Origin: Dysidea avara | Taxonomy: Eukaryota > Porifera > Demospongiae > Dictyoceratida > Dysideidae | Direction: 5' to 3' | Assembly (NCBI RefSeq): GCF_963678975.1 | Contig: NC_089276.1 | Coordinates: 26,245,555 to 26,309,554 of the forward strand | DNA length: 64,000 bases | In this document: one piece after another, positions 13,001 through 24,966 of the stretch | Position numbering within the stretch: the stretch's first letter is position 1 | Layout of the letters: every line of letters starts with the position of its first letter | Program-made: the position numbers and the translations under genes | The notes under the pieces: model-generated | The model's input: the letters and a program-made list of their open reading frames with translations, nothing else | What the model was told of the DNA's origin: nothing | Database searches by the model: none

Positions 13001-14537
13001 TGGGAGATGTCAGTTTAATTATCTGGTGGACAAGAACAAAGCATTGTAGAGTTAACAATAGACCATTAACACCTACACTTCTTTACAGATACATATTCAT
13101 GTAGATTTCTTAATTGCAGTGCCATAGAAGTAATTATAATGGATATTTTCAATTTGTAATTTAGAAACTATGATGTTGCAACTTACAGGTTGTATGGTAT
13201 CCATTACTAGGTAATGAAATATAAATGTCATTACCTATTCATATGTGGACATTCTTGAAAACCATAATGAAATGTTAAGCTTTATCAATGGGATAATGGG
13301 AATTAAACCCTTTCATTACATGTTACATTAACATGGGAAATTTTGTGTAAGTTTCACAATCTAAAAACTGTTTACCTTTTGTGGATTTCTAGGGAAATGC
13401 ATAACCACTGTTTCCATAGTTTCCATACAAAGTTTCACGGACATGGTAAACCACACTTGCAAACAAATAGCCCTCTATAAAATTGTGGACACTCCTGTAT
13501 ACATTTATACATTGGGTTTGTTTACATATTATACAAGTATCAGTAAACAGTGGTCTAGTAACTACAATGTTTGGGTATACTCAACCCACCATTGTTTCTA
13601 TATTATACAGTCATGCTAATTACTTCCAACCTCACCCTTAGTAAAGTATGCTGCCAGGAATGTCAACACAATGGAACTATCCTATAACCAGTCTAACTCC
13701 TTTTTTAACAACTCTTTTGTTTGCAATATGTCGTAAGTAGGGATTAAAATAAAGATATATATATATGGTGAATGCACTCTGTATGAAATTTAAATGGGAA
13801 AACTGATTCTGTTAGTGTATTGAATTGCGTACATTGTGCTTGTTGTGTGTGTACATTACGGTACTTACTTGACAACACCTGCAGTTGGTTTGGTTCCAGT
13901 ATTCCATTGTTAGGTTCCACAGTGTACTGTCTCGGAGCATTAGTCTTCACTTTGTAACCGACACGCTTGTCTGTGGGGTTGGTCAGCTTCATATACGAAG
14001 TGACTATCTCTGTATAAGGACCTGTATATGATATATATGACAATGTGAATAGTGTGGCCTCCCATTCAGCTTGCTTTGCATATGAAAATGGGTGTGCATG
14101 TGTGTGTGTAATATTTTTATTTTCAGAAATGTGTATGTGATTGTGAATACACAAAACTGCTATCAGATAACTTTAGTACAGCCTGCATAGTTGTAAAACC
14201 TACACTGATGCACCATATCTCAGGCTTATGGAAAAGGTTAATATCAACTAACTATGCATATATAGTGTTACCATAAAGTGGCAAAGAGTGTAGTAAAACA
14301 AGTAACACTTGCTACAATAGAGTGTATATAGATGCTTAATGCACAGAATGACGATGTTAGGTCAAACTGTACACAGAGTTTACATAAGGAAAAGGTCACC
14401 ATAGCAAACATGAGCTCAAAGTACAAGCAGATAGTCTATATAGCTTGATATATAGCGTAAACTATGTATTAACATACACGCTGTGTACCTTGAAATCGTA
14501 CTTCCTTCGATGGCTCTAGCAACAGCAGTCGGTCCAT
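7065..14537 (-). CDS. VAP-like: VAP-family protein: MSP domain plus long coiled coil, no tail anchor seen
   Basis: Seven exons on the minus strand: 14537-14489, 14021-13869, 11830-11727, 11676-11581, 7638-7564, 7508-7485 (24 nt) and 7433-7065. Phases agree at every junction and give about 289 residues. Residues 1-134 form an MSP (major sperm protein) domain: MDRLLLLEPSKEVRFQG, TNPTDKRVGYKVKTNAP, YTVEPNNGILEPNQL and YHKFMVQS. The last carries the Lys and Met that, in VAPA/VAPB, contact FFAT motifs of lipid-transfer proteins at ER contact sites. The Pro equivalent to human VAPB P56 is present (TVEPNNG). Residues ~167-285 are a continuous heptad-rich coiled coil. VAPs normally end in a membrane anchor, but here the frame stops after ISNSETPTP without one. 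The join across the 3.9-kb intron 4 is phase-compatible but is the least certain step. Confidence 0.82.
8641..8790. repeat. Foldback element
   Basis: The left arm 8641-8689 (centred on AACTTGCTAATTAAAAGAG) pairs with the right arm 8742-8790 (CTCTTTAATTAGCAAGTTTT and onward). The spacer is about 50 bp and itself contains a short repeat of TGGATACT. Confidence 0.8.
9277..9332. repeat. 28-bp tandem duplication containing the palindrome AACGATATATCGTT
   Basis: Two adjacent identical 28-bp units begin at 9277 and 9305. Each starts with the 14-bp perfect palindrome AACGATATATCGTT followed by AGTGTGATAAACAC. Confidence 0.9.
10084..10643. mobile_element. Non-autonomous pogo/Tigger-type MITE
   Basis: The left end CAGTGGAACCTGTGTTACGG and right end ACAGGTTCCACTG are inverted repeats flanked by TA on both sides (10082-10083, 10644-10645), the target duplication of Tc1/mariner-pogo elements. 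Internal sub-terminal repeats of the AACGGCCA/AAGCGGCCACC type recur on both strands, as in pogo MITEs of other animals. There is no transposase. It is inserted in intron 4 of the VAP-like gene. Confidence 0.85.
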
Positions 14538-14880
14538 GTCTCCGAACACGATCGACACGCGTCTCAACAATCGAAATGGTTAAAACGGAGGATAAAATCA
14601 GTTGTCTACCAAGCTACCAGGTTTTTATCAGCTGGGGGTCAGGATATAATCAATAGTTACGCCAAATAAACCCTCGAATAAACCTGATATTAAATCGTAG
14701 CTTTGATTTTCCGTTAATAGTACTCACGTGTGTGTTTACTTGTGAAAAAATCTTGCAAGGGCCCGCGGCCAGTCACGTGTGACACTCCACGTGCACGTTT
14801 CAAAGCGCAGAAAGCGCCACGCGTCGAGGCATAAACAGCGAAGTGTTCATTTATCAAGTGGTGAGTTTTAAGGAATGAAT
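14538..14880. promoter_or_regulatory. Putative VAP promoter region with three CACGTG E-boxes
   Basis: The sequence upstream of the VAP start is GC-richer than its surroundings (e.g. GGGCCCGCGGCC near 14760) and contains CACGTG at 14725, 14774 and 14788. A GT-AG-compatible possible exon on the plus strand follows at ~14899, so the promoter may be bidirectional. No TATA box is evident. Confidence 0.5.
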
Positions 14881-14898
14881 ATTTGTGCTTTTTTACAG

Positions 14899-14999
14899 GT
14901 CACACTAGACGCTGGTCGATAACTGGACCATTAATTGGAAGACTCGAGCCCGCGGATATAGATATTTTGTGGTATCACTGTAGGTTGGTTGGGCCCGTA
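14899..14999 (+). other. Possible exon of an unidentified plus-strand gene
   Basis: After a TTTTTACAG acceptor there is an open segment (HTRRWSITGPLIGRLEPAD and onward) ending near a CCC|GTAAGA donor. A GTG|GTGAGT donor just upstream (~14861) could end a non-coding first exon. No following exon was found, so this may be a short transcript from a bidirectional promoter or chance. Confidence 0.22.
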
Positions 15000-15159
15000 A
15001 GACAACCACTGTAGTTGACGACATGACCTTCCCCCTACTTACATTACATGGCAATTGTGTTCGAGTGTGCTTTGCCACCTTTTAGTATAGAGTTTAAAAT
15101 CAAGGTAAAGTGCCACTATACCACTATAAACTCTGCTGAGTATTCTTATTTACCTATTG

Positions 15160-15720
15160 TTCACTTGCAAATATAGATTTTGCCCATGATTCGAGGTAAT
15201 CATACAGTAGTATAGTGACCACAAAGGGCTGGGTGTGGCCAATGAAAAAAAAACCTGCCTAACTTCCCTGACAACAATGAGGCAGTATTGGTTAGGTAAA
15301 ACTAAGCCCAAACAAACCTTAAGATCAACCTGAAATGCTTTCAACAAGTCACTATGGAATTTTTTTTTCAATTGAAATTTTCTACTAACTGACAAGCATA
15401 ACTAGATAACAGCTAAGGCTACTGGCTTGATTTTTTCATTGTTTGATGTCATTTCAACTGGATACTTGCCTTTTGGCATACCGCAGTGTGTACAATGCAT
15501 TGTTCATGGACTTACCAGTGTCCTCCTTTGTGTCTGTGTCCCATTCATCTTTGCTGACATTGAAAGGTGTCGATTTGGCAGTAGCACACGATGGCTTCCT
15601 GTCATAATGGAAATCATCTGTGTTTTTCATAGTGGCTACTTTGATTGCAGAAGTGCTTTTCAAAAAGTTTTTGATTTGTAATGCTGTGTAATGGGCTGAA
15701 CATAGCTGACAACGATGCAT
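15160..15720 (+). repeat. Dispersed repeat family A, longer copy
   Basis: It shares blocks with 1950-2210 (GGCAGTATTGGTTAGGTAAA, AGATCAACCTGAAATGCTTT) and, reversed, with 61535-61985 (GATGTCAT..., AATGCTGTGTAATGGGCTGA). An 88-codon minus-strand frame at 15454-15720 has Cys and His pairs near its start but no recognised domain. It could be a remnant of element coding sequence. Confidence 0.6.
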
Positions 15721-16784
15721 AATGGATACTTCACTTTTCAGATGATAATTGGTAGCTGGGACGTGCGCATCATTTGCTTACCAATGCAATTACATCATTA
15801 TAAATATTATATAGTGATATATTGAGTTTCTTGAATTAGGGATGTACATATTGTGATATACCAATATGATTAACAGCTAACCTATATATCAACCAATAAT
15901 AATGTATATATGATGTCATCCACTTGTGTAAAGTCACTACTATAAGTCAGAGTGCTATATTTTCTATAATTTGCTGTAAATCTTAATGCTGTGTTGCTTG
16001 ACATTTCATTCCTTTGTTTACACCCACTGTAATGTTTTGTGTAAATGATATAGATTGTGTTGATATTACATGTCTGAACTGTTGTAGGTATATCATATGG
16101 ACCATCTTGGTCTATAATGAAAAAGGACATACATGAAAAGGGACTTGCAAAGAATTGGATGGGGAGTATCAGCCTCTGGAGCTATCAAATATAAAGGTAC
16201 AGTGGATATCTCACATTCATTGTTATGCAGCTCTATGTTACAGTATGTATGTGGGTAATTATTTAGAGACAATTATTACTTGGAATTTCAACTATATAGC
16301 ATTGTAAGGTTAACATTTTGTTCTAATCCTTTGCTATATACTAATATAAATACACTTGGTATTGCAAATGTCTAGTAGTACTGTCAGTATTGCCTGCAGA
16401 ATTCTTTTATATTATGTAACCAAGTAGTATCAGAAGGTACACTGGCCAATGATCTGGGTGTACGGGTGTAAACTGTAAAAAGTACTTTTATAGTGCATGT
16501 CAACAACAATTATTTATAAACTTGTTGGTTTAGAGGTTAACTATAGAGAATATGGTCATCATTATTTCAATCAGAATTAACTTCAAAGTGACTTACAGAT
16601 AAGGTTAGTCAGTATTACAAAAGATCATAGGTAAATATATTGTAAAACAAAACATTTTATATACTGATAAGTTTGCCAAACCCTGCTTATCTACCCATTG
16701 TAGATGTAAGCAGTGGTACGACACTGACTGCAAAGTTTTCCCTAGCATAGTAAAATAGAGCTGTAAAAGTGTATGCTTAAATAC
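15721..16784. other. Non-coding AT-rich stretch
   Basis: I see no convincing exon, RNA gene or structured repeat here. Short open frames lack splice context. Confidence 0.4.
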
Positions 16785-17450
16785 TAGAGGTGTACCGATA
16801 TAAGAAAACTAAACCGATCCGATACCGATACGATATGGATTAATCATTTTGAAACCAATACGATACCGATACGATATACTGATATAACTAAGTGTAGCTA
16901 TTTATATTTGAGGAACCACATATGCCATGTTCAACTTTATTTTAGCTACTGAAGACAGTTTTAGGATCATAGGCTATGCTTGGTTACCCATGGTGGTGTG
17001 GCCTCTATTGACAGCTCAGACTATATATAAGGCACCCACAAATATTTTAACACATGCCCCTGCCCAGATTAGTCTGCATTTTAATGGCTTGTAGAGATGG
17101 CTGGTTGTTTTATGCTGTGCTCTTGGTTCATTTTATTGCTGTTTCCCCAGGCCCACCACTATGAGTGTTTGTTGTATGATTGGTAAGCTTTGTAACAACA
17201 AAACAGTAATCATCCATGCACTTAGATGGCTTCGCGTAGCGTACTGCTTTTAGACAAGGAAGACAACTACTGTTTCCCGCCCTTGTTAGCTAAATAATAG
17301 GGTTTATAATGTGGCTTGATCATTGGTCCTCAAGATAGTTCAGTTGTTTATCGGTGTATCATATTGGTTTTTAGCAGCAATATCGGCTCCCACCGATATA
17401 GTAGAAATGTCTATATTGGCCACCGATCGATGTATATCAGTACACCTCTA
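16785..17450. mobile_element. hAT-like MITE with TAGAGGTGTACCGATA ends
   Basis: The left end TAGAGGTGTACCGATATAAG and right end TCAGTACACCTCTA are inverted. Sub-terminal CCGATACCGATACGATA-type repeats occur at the left and CCGATATAG/CCACCGATCG at the right. The flanks TTAAATAC and CTTAATAC look like an imperfect 8-bp target duplication, as hAT elements make. Both reading frames inside (17316-17550) are non-coding by-products. Confidence 0.7.
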
Positions 17451-19139
17451 CTTAATACCAGTATCAAGGTGGTTTTGTTCATTGCATATACCTCATGAGA
17501 AGAATATAGAGTACAGTAGAACAGTGGTGTACTACTCTAATGCTCTTTAGGGAAGACCTTGGACACCAAAATTGATTCTGAAACTAGGACAGTTCTGTTT
17601 ACTTAGTAAGCATGTGTATTCACTTGTAGGTGTATGCAATGTTGTGACAGCGACCTAACTTGGTTATGAAGTTAGGACAGAATATTCGTGTCCTGTTCAA
17701 AGACTTTTTCATTTTTAGATAAATAGTAATAATTTAGAACTTGGGATTTGTACTGTGGGTTTTAGTAGTTTTTGTTTAGTAAAGTTAAGACATAGTGACT
17801 GCTCTATTGAGTATTTGTCAATGATGTGTGGTCTATTGAGGTAGCTAAGAACTTGTAACATTATCTTTACAACAATGTTACAAGATAACAATGTGACAAA
17901 CGAGATAACAATGTGCAATGAAATATTGCAGAGTCTATCCATGCTAGGTGATCCACAGAGCTAGTGATGTAGTTATACATTCACTAATTCATTTCTCTTG
18001 CTTTTGTACCACAAGTTGTAGTAGTGCAGAATTACATTGTGAAATTTTGGGCTATTGTACTTACCAAAACTATTAGGGTATTCATTCCTTTAAACAGTTC
18101 TATAAACCAATTTCTTGTGTGATCTCCATAGCTGAGGATTTACCTTCAGTTGTGTATCAGCACATTGGAATGATGGAGTTCACTTGTGTTACCATATGTG
18201 TTCTTTGAGTAACCATGAGTAACCTCACCTACTGTACTTAGGAAATATACCAGACAGGATTGTGCTACATAGATCAGAGTGTTACACATATATCTTGTGT
18301 GCAGGATATTTTATATGCAGATTACACATCTGTCATAGTAATTGTTAGGTTTTGTCTATGTTTGTGGGAATATTACTTGTCTCCTAGTACTTTTTAAAAT
18401 ACGTAGTTGACACTATAAAGACTACAAGGTAAAGACCAAGAAGTGTCAGGTGATCTAGCTATTGTCTTTAGTGCAATTTGTTGACAGCTTACATCCTTTC
18501 TATATTGAAACTCAGCATATTCCATATAATAATTCTGTCTACAGGATAAATATTTATATACACTTGCATGTAATTTTTCTGAACAATATACAATCACATG
18601 GTACAATGTAACTGAACATAACATGTAATGTAGTTATTATATACAATGAAAATACAAAATCATATAACTATTGGTTGGTTAGTTTTATATAACATATTCT
18701 TTTAGTATTTCCAGTTGTTAGTTTATTATGGCAGTTGAACTCTTTGCACCCCTCTAATGAGCCGCACCCCTTAACTTTCTCATTCTTTACACCTTTGTTC
18801 TTAGCGTTTAGCTTGAGCAGGATTATTATCAACATGTGATTTTTTTTTCAACTAAATTTGGCATAAACTGTTGAAGCAAAACTCTATGTATGTCACTGTA
18901 CTATATCACGATCACTTGTATGCTTCTGTTCTAAACTAATTTCAATTCATTTACATATATACACTACTATATTTTTAAGGAAGAAACAATATTATGTTGT
19001 TAAATTTTTGGTGGCAGTGATGATTTTGGATACACATTCAAGAATACATCTGTCTTGTGAGTTCATCCAGAAATATTAAATTTCAACTTACAATAGACAT
19101 TTTTCAAACACTTCTGGCTTCTAATATGGTATTTTAAAC
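17451..19139. other. Non-coding stretch
   Basis: Nothing recognisable apart from AT-rich sequence. ACAATGTTACAAGATAACAATGTGACAAAC near 17872 contains a short direct repeat. Confidence 0.4.
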
Positions 19140-19826
19140 CCCAGTGCGTGGGAGTATCAAAGCGTTGTGCTGGGTTATAACTACCATACAGCTAGACAGA
19201 GTGGTACTGCTACTGTACAATATATTAGTTATCACCCAGTGGCAACTAACTTATCACCCTGTTGCGGAGCCACTCAGTCTCGTTTGTGACATCATAATAA
19301 CTGTGAATGATATTGTTTACCAATGGAACAAAGAGCCAAATAAGGAAATATTGATACAAAACACCAACACAGCACTTAAACTAGCTAAATCTTACAAGAA
19401 AACTGTTAATCCTTTACACAGTAACACTACAAGTTACCAATATGATAGTTTAACAAATGTCAAGAACAGTCTGTGATGATTTTTGCTCCTGCAATCACTC
19501 CCAATGGTCACTATGGTGAAGAACTAACTTCCTCTAGCTTCATCGTTCTATCTTGGACTACAGTAGCCACTTGTTGGTCTTTTTTTTTCTCTTGCACACC
19601 ATGCGATACCACCATACCAACTTTTGGTGAAGGAAAATCGTACCTGGAATTGCTGCTTCGTAACACCGCCCTTCACTACAGTTTGTAGGCAGTGTGCAAG
19701 GTCTCTCTTGTAGCTATGAAGTAGAATCTCCACACAATTTGGACGAAATCTTGAGCACAGTGACAGGAACTCCAACTGGAACTTAATTTACTATCCGTAA
19801 ACTTCTGCGCACTCCTGCACACTGGG
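19140..19826 (+). mobile_element. DNA element with CCCAGTG ends
   Basis: The left end CCCAGTGCGTGGGAGT and right end ACTCCTGCACACTGGG form an imperfect 16-bp terminal inverted repeat. The left ~410 bp recur, reversed, at 28975-29383 with high identity. Frames at 19144-19476 and 19473-19688 are open but show no transposase signature. The superfamily is unknown. No clear target duplication is visible. Confidence 0.62.
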
Positions 19827-19849
19827 ATATAAAATAGTTATTCCCGTAT

Positions 19850-19925
19850 ACTCGGATGATATCATTGTTATTATACTCGTCCTTGGCTCCACCTCGGACT
19901 CGTGTAATGACAATGATATCACCCT
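19850..19925. repeat. Hairpin-forming inverted repeat
   Basis: GATATCATTGTTATTATACTCG on the left pairs with CTCGTGTAATGACAATGATATC on the right around a ~17-bp loop. It is adjacent to the CCCAGTG element and is followed by GGGATATAAC, so it may belong to a compound element. Confidence 0.7.
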
Positions 19926-20505
19926 CGTAATGGGATATAACTATAACTTAATGATATTCTTTGTGTTCACCAGTAAAATATTTTGTTCACCATAGTAAAA
20001 CTATAGAATGAAATACGAAACCATTCTGGGAAAAAGCAAAAACAAAAAATAATTATGTAATAGACCAAACTATAGCTGATACTAAGCTGAAATAGTCAAG
20101 ACGATGGGTAATGCTACCTGGCTGATAAAAAGCATATTGATGAAGTTTTGGTTAACTATATATGCGACAAGTGAAGCAAATCAATCCTTAGGTTTGTTAC
20201 CTTAGTAACAGCCAATCAAAATACAATAACTTGTTTGCACATGCTGATACAGTTGCACAACATGGCTGTCTATCAGAATATTAATTGACAACAGAACCTC
20301 ATCAGTACTGACACCACTTACTCAATAACAGTTCTTGAATATATTAAATATAATACAACTGAAGTCAATAACAACAATGCAATTCAATGTAGTGAAGTCA
20401 ATAACAGTTCTTGACATTTATTAAACAGAATACAATTTGTATCGTGTGCAGTAAGAGTGATGTAATTCACAAGCTTGGTAAAACCTGTGCAAGTGCTTTG
20501 TAAAA

Positions 20506-21232
20506 TTAGCACTGAGGGGCAACTTGTATCCTACTATTATTGCCTGTAGTGAAGTCTAACATTAACTTCATGGGGATACTGGTTTCATCAATGTATGAGA
20601 CCAATAAGCCATACACGATGACTGTATCAATAAGTTGTCCACTATTCAAGGCATTCACCAAAATGGTATTGCTAACTTTAATCAAATTAGCAAATGCTTG
20701 TGGATAATTACTACTATCAGTTACATTCATTTTAAATTTGACAATTGTTCCACTGACTTTCCACACTGCTACAACTCCAACTTTCTTGCTCTCCCTATCT
20801 ACTTTGATGCATGTAAAATCTGGCCTTGATTTTTCGAAAAGGGAAAAATCGTTTTGCTGAAAATTCATGACCATGAAGTCATGTATTTGCAATTCTTTTT
20901 TTAAACTGTGAATCGTCCAGTTGAACTTCTTGCTGTATGCTTAATGGTTTAACCCTCCTGATATCGTTTGCTCAACCTGAATATTTTTCACATATGGATT
21001 TACATACATCATCTTTCAGCTTTGCAGCAACTTTCAGTCTTTCCATCTCCATGGTGACAGTAAGGTCTGACAAGTCTTGTATCAATTTATCGTTAATATC
21101 ATGAAACTTATCTTCTAACTGGTCTACCTTATTGAATACTAAAGTAGATTGAAATACAGTATATCATGGTTTGTGTTGATATTCCTCTTCAACTTTGCTG
21201 CAGATTCTTTTTACCTTAGCAATGGGAAAGGA
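20506..21232 (-). pseudogene. Broken gene with possible PD-(D/E)XK-like core
   Basis: The minus strand reads through a helical segment (VDQLEDKFHDINDKLIQDL, KLKDDVCKSICEKY), then after stops and a frame change a 128-codon open frame (20892-20506) with SRPDFTCIKVDRE and VGVVAVWKVSG. The spacing of Pro-Asp and a strand ending in Lys resembles the core of PD-(D/E)XK nuclease-fold proteins, but the acidic residue before the Lys is missing. At least two disruptions separate the halves. The family is not identified and the fold call is inference. Confidence 0.4.
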
Positions 21233-21239
21233 AATTAAA

Positions 21240-23700
21240 ATTTTACTGTCATGCATTGAATTGAAATTCGTTGATTGTACCAACCAGTTAGCACAAAGAA
21301 GCTAAAGATGGCTATTGATCTGTATATAAGTCACATTTCTATCCTGTACTGGAGACATCTACACTAAGATACTGAGAGTCATGTGAGATCAGGGTATTAC
21401 TGGATCACTGGTGATCCCAGCAGGGTATATTGTGGAATGACTTATACACTGGATCATCTTCTGATGACATGGTCTAAAAGCATCATGACATGTTATAGGT
21501 GCACATACTCCTATTTATGCAAGAACGTTGTTTCCTATGAAGTGCATAATTTCAAATAATTTATAACCACAGCATTTATAAAGTGTCTCATGAGAACATG
21601 TTGCTGTGATGCCTTGCCACTGTAATTTACCTTTGGATGCATCCATCGTGTAGGTTTATGCATTCACCAAAATGTTTTTCAAATAAATTTCTTTGCTGAT
21701 AAGCTATTACTAGACTCTTATATAACAGTTGCCAGAATCCAATTGGTTTATAACCTCTTCATAACCTTGTTGACTGTTATCATTGCTGTACTATGGAGGT
21801 ACATGCATGCTCTCTTTCTCTTTAAATTTATTAGTTAGATCCAATGGAGGTGATTTCTCTTGTTTGTCATTGTCTGAAAGATTTTTACTTGTATTCTTTC
21901 AATAGAGCTCTGGATATTTTATCCTGTTTGCTGTTACTTGCATTTTTTTCTGCTCCTTTTATAACAATGTAGTATAAAGGATTAATGAGTCTGTCAGCTA
22001 ACACTTGGTCTATGTATTCTAACATCACATCAACTGAATAATGATGGGCTGGTAGTATCATTGTTATTGTGGGACTTCAGTTCAGGTAGAGTATGGGCTA
22101 TTGCAATTGATAGCATTTGTGTATCCTGTTTTGTCCCAGGTGTATCAGTCTTGGAAATATGAAGGATTATTTGAGAGATTGACATCTGGTCTACAGCAAT
22201 TACAATGACCTGTTTGATGTTAGTATAGTCTCAGTAGTCAACTCTTGTAGAGGTCACAATATGATGACCTCGAGACTTGATTACTGACTAGCTATACTAC
22301 ACTTGTACATGTGCTAGTTGTATTTGCTTATGGCTCATGTTATAAGTCACTCAGTTTGGGTCCCTTAACTTGCTGTTTAAAGATTACATTTGTGAGGTCA
22401 CTATTGTGACTTTACAACAGAAGCCATGTGTAGTTTTAATCTGTAAAATCCTCATGTGTAGTGGTTGCATAATTTATTGTCTGCGGTGTGCATTTCTGCT
22501 TTAGTGGCTGTGTGACTCACTACTGTGAGTCTTGATAAACTCTGTCATATCTATGTCTTGTTTCAAAGTCATAATGTAATTTGCATTATGTCTTACAACA
22601 AGGAAACTTTAGTTTGTATAATGAATTGATGTCCTCTCGACTATTGAATGGAGTTTGCTTTTGCCCCACTGTCTGCTTTTTTGCAGTCCACTTCCTAGGC
22701 TACCTTTAAGTGTACTTGTATGTTACTCGTATTGTAATATTTTCATTGCAAATACAGTGCAAGGTGTATGAGAATATATCACACAGGGTCGATGTATGGC
22801 AGTATCAATCCCATCAGTAATGATGTGTATTGGATCATCTTGTGAGGGTCCTAACAAGTCAGGGTACTAATACATTAACCATTACAATAGTTGCACTCTC
22901 TAAAAGCATCTCAGTCTCATCACATGTTGTAGGTATGCAATAGTTTTGTCTCCAATAAAGTATGCATTAGCTAATAATTTGTAACTGCAACATTATAAAT
23001 TTGATTTGAGCAGCATAAGAACGAGTTACTGTGAAGCTTTGCCTTTACTGTTTACTATTGCTTAGATTTCCACTGCCTTGTGCAGTCAAAGCTGCGGCAT
23101 TTATAATGTGCATAAATAACCATCGAAATCATAATGTGTACACATAGTTAAAACAATCAATCACTCTCTCTTCAGTTTCAGATGATACATCCCGTGATGT
23201 TGTCTGACTCATAAAATGGCTGAAACCCTAAGGGTTCTTGCCACCTTTGTAACATTTAGTGGAACATGCTGCTTTGAACTAGATACCGATACAGTAAGCA
23301 CTCATTAGATGGCTGTGGTAGTGATCATTTTTACATAATTGAGTCACTACTAGGAGCTATGTCAGTCGCCTACGTATACCCATGTGAGTCAGTGGCATGT
23401 TCTACAAACCCAAAGATCACCAATCTTTACTGCATGCACACATGCAAGGTAGCTAGCTGCAACTGAACGAGCTGGTAGTTGCATACTAATTTGAGTGTGC
23501 TGTCTTCCTAATCATCATGTACAGTTGTTCTTTCAAGCATTTATTGTTGTTCACATTAAAAGTATTTGGTTTGCAGTAGTTAGGATTTATGAAATTAGTG
23601 ATATCACAAAAAAAATTACAAACATAGAATTACAAAACAGTATATGTTGGCTACTCTGTTTCTGATGGACCACATTAGTCACTACTAACCAGGCATCATT
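21240..23700. other. Gene-poor region with a diverged duplication
   Basis: No exon recognised. Blocks around 21400-21640 (TGGATCATCTTCTGATGA, CTAAAAGCATC, ATAATTTATAACCACAGCAT) recur in the same order, diverged, around 22830-23050 (TGGATCATCTTGTGAGGG, CTAAAAGCATC, ATAATTTGTAACTGCAACAT). This suggests an old tandem or dispersed duplication. Confidence 0.4.
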
Positions 23701-23734
23701 TGAAAAGTACTTTCTAACAATGTGTTTGTCAACA

Positions 23735-23960
23735 TTTTCATCTAGAACAGCATTTGGAACCCTTTCTGGTCTTGTCTTTGCATCTTCTTCAATTAGCTTT
23801 GAAGTTGCTACACAAAATAATATACCTGCAGTTGTAGCTTCTGGGAACCAAAGAAAAGACTTATATGCTTATAGCCCATTTTCTGTCCCATCATCAATTT
23901 CTGTTGGTGCCACATATGCTAAAGATGTCGCATTATTGTTCTCCAATCATGGAGGACAGT
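23735..23960 (+). pseudogene. Subtilisin-like serine peptidase (S8) fragment
   Basis: The frame carries hallmarks of the middle of a subtilase domain in order: NIPAVVASGNQ (the AxGN oxyanion-hole Asn), SPFSVPSSISVGAT and FSNHGGQ, then a stop. The catalytic Asp and His regions upstream and the GTSMA Ser region downstream are not visible, so this is an isolated fragment. It may be a retrotransposed or duplicated relic, or one exon of a decayed gene. Confidence 0.6.
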
Positions 23961-24735
23961 AGACTGTCAAGTTGTCAATGACTGTTGTTTCATCTCATGT
24001 CTCCTTTTCCTAGAGTTTGACCATTTCTCTTTCTGCCATCCAGCGATCATTAGCAGTACATTGGTAAGGTTTCTTGCACGTTATCATTTTAGGTGTACAT
24101 GTCAATAGAGGTTATCAAGATGGGTAGCAGCACTAATAACATTGTTGTCATCTCTAAGAATCAGCATCAAGTATTTCTTCATTATGTTGTTCTCCTCCTC
24201 ACAAATGTCTGGCTTTGGGGAGCACACGTTTCATTATTTCAGGAAGAGTGTTTTATGCTTTTTTGTTTTGTTTTATTAGAGTCTTTAATGCTCAGATTTT
24301 GGATTATTCAAGTGCTCATCGTTGAGTCAAGTATGATTGGTGAATATGAGGAGTAGAGTAAACGATAAAGAAATTGGCTAGGGTGCTGAGTTTGCCGACC
24401 TGAAATAATTCCCAAGCAAGTGGCAATTTCTCTCAAGGTATATATCACACAACTCAAAAGATAATTATAAATGTTTTTAAAGGCTGAAAATTACATGGTC
24501 ACAGCAGCATGAAGTAAATAGCTATGAACGGTAAAAGTTTTTTTGAAAGCATAGGCAAATATTATGTGCCCAAGCTACAGGACTGTGTTCATTACTAATC
24601 TATCTTGGACAACTTTTTATTGGTATTCATATCCAACAAGTTCTCAGCTGTAGTGAACTTTCCATTGTTGCGGCAACTGCTTGAATAGTTTCTAAATCAC
24701 AGACAGTGCAACAAACTTTATATACATAATCCAAA
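23961..24735. other. Non-coding stretch
   Basis: An 87-codon open frame at 24093-24356 has no splice context or family features. Nothing else recognised. Confidence 0.35.
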
Positions 24736-24738
24736 GTA

Positions 24739-24862
24739 CAGTTTTCCATGCCCTATACTAATAGGATGATTATGTTCATCACAGAAGTTTCTAACAATGA
24801 GCACTTTTCCATCATCAGATACACGCAGATGAAATATTTGAAGGTGAAAGATAAAAAGGAGT
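24739..24862 (-). pseudogene. Possible MULE/FLYWCH-type transposon fragment
   Basis: A short minus-strand frame reads HLRVSDDGKVLIVRNFC followed by DEHNHPIS. The HNHP ending after a beta-strand pattern resembles the zinc-binding N-terminal module (FAR1/FLYWCH-like) of Mutator-like transposases. It is too short to be sure. Confidence 0.3.
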
Positions 24863-24966
24863 GCTGAAATGAATGAATATTTGAATATGTCAGTATGACA
24901 TTATTCAATTCGTTAACACATTATTCAAATACTCATTAGCACTTCTTAGCCCTTTAGAAGCTGTGC

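Noticed and set aside
13744-14154. 136-codon minus-strand protein
   Set aside because: Only the middle (14021-13869) is an exon of the VAP-like gene; the rest is flanking intron.
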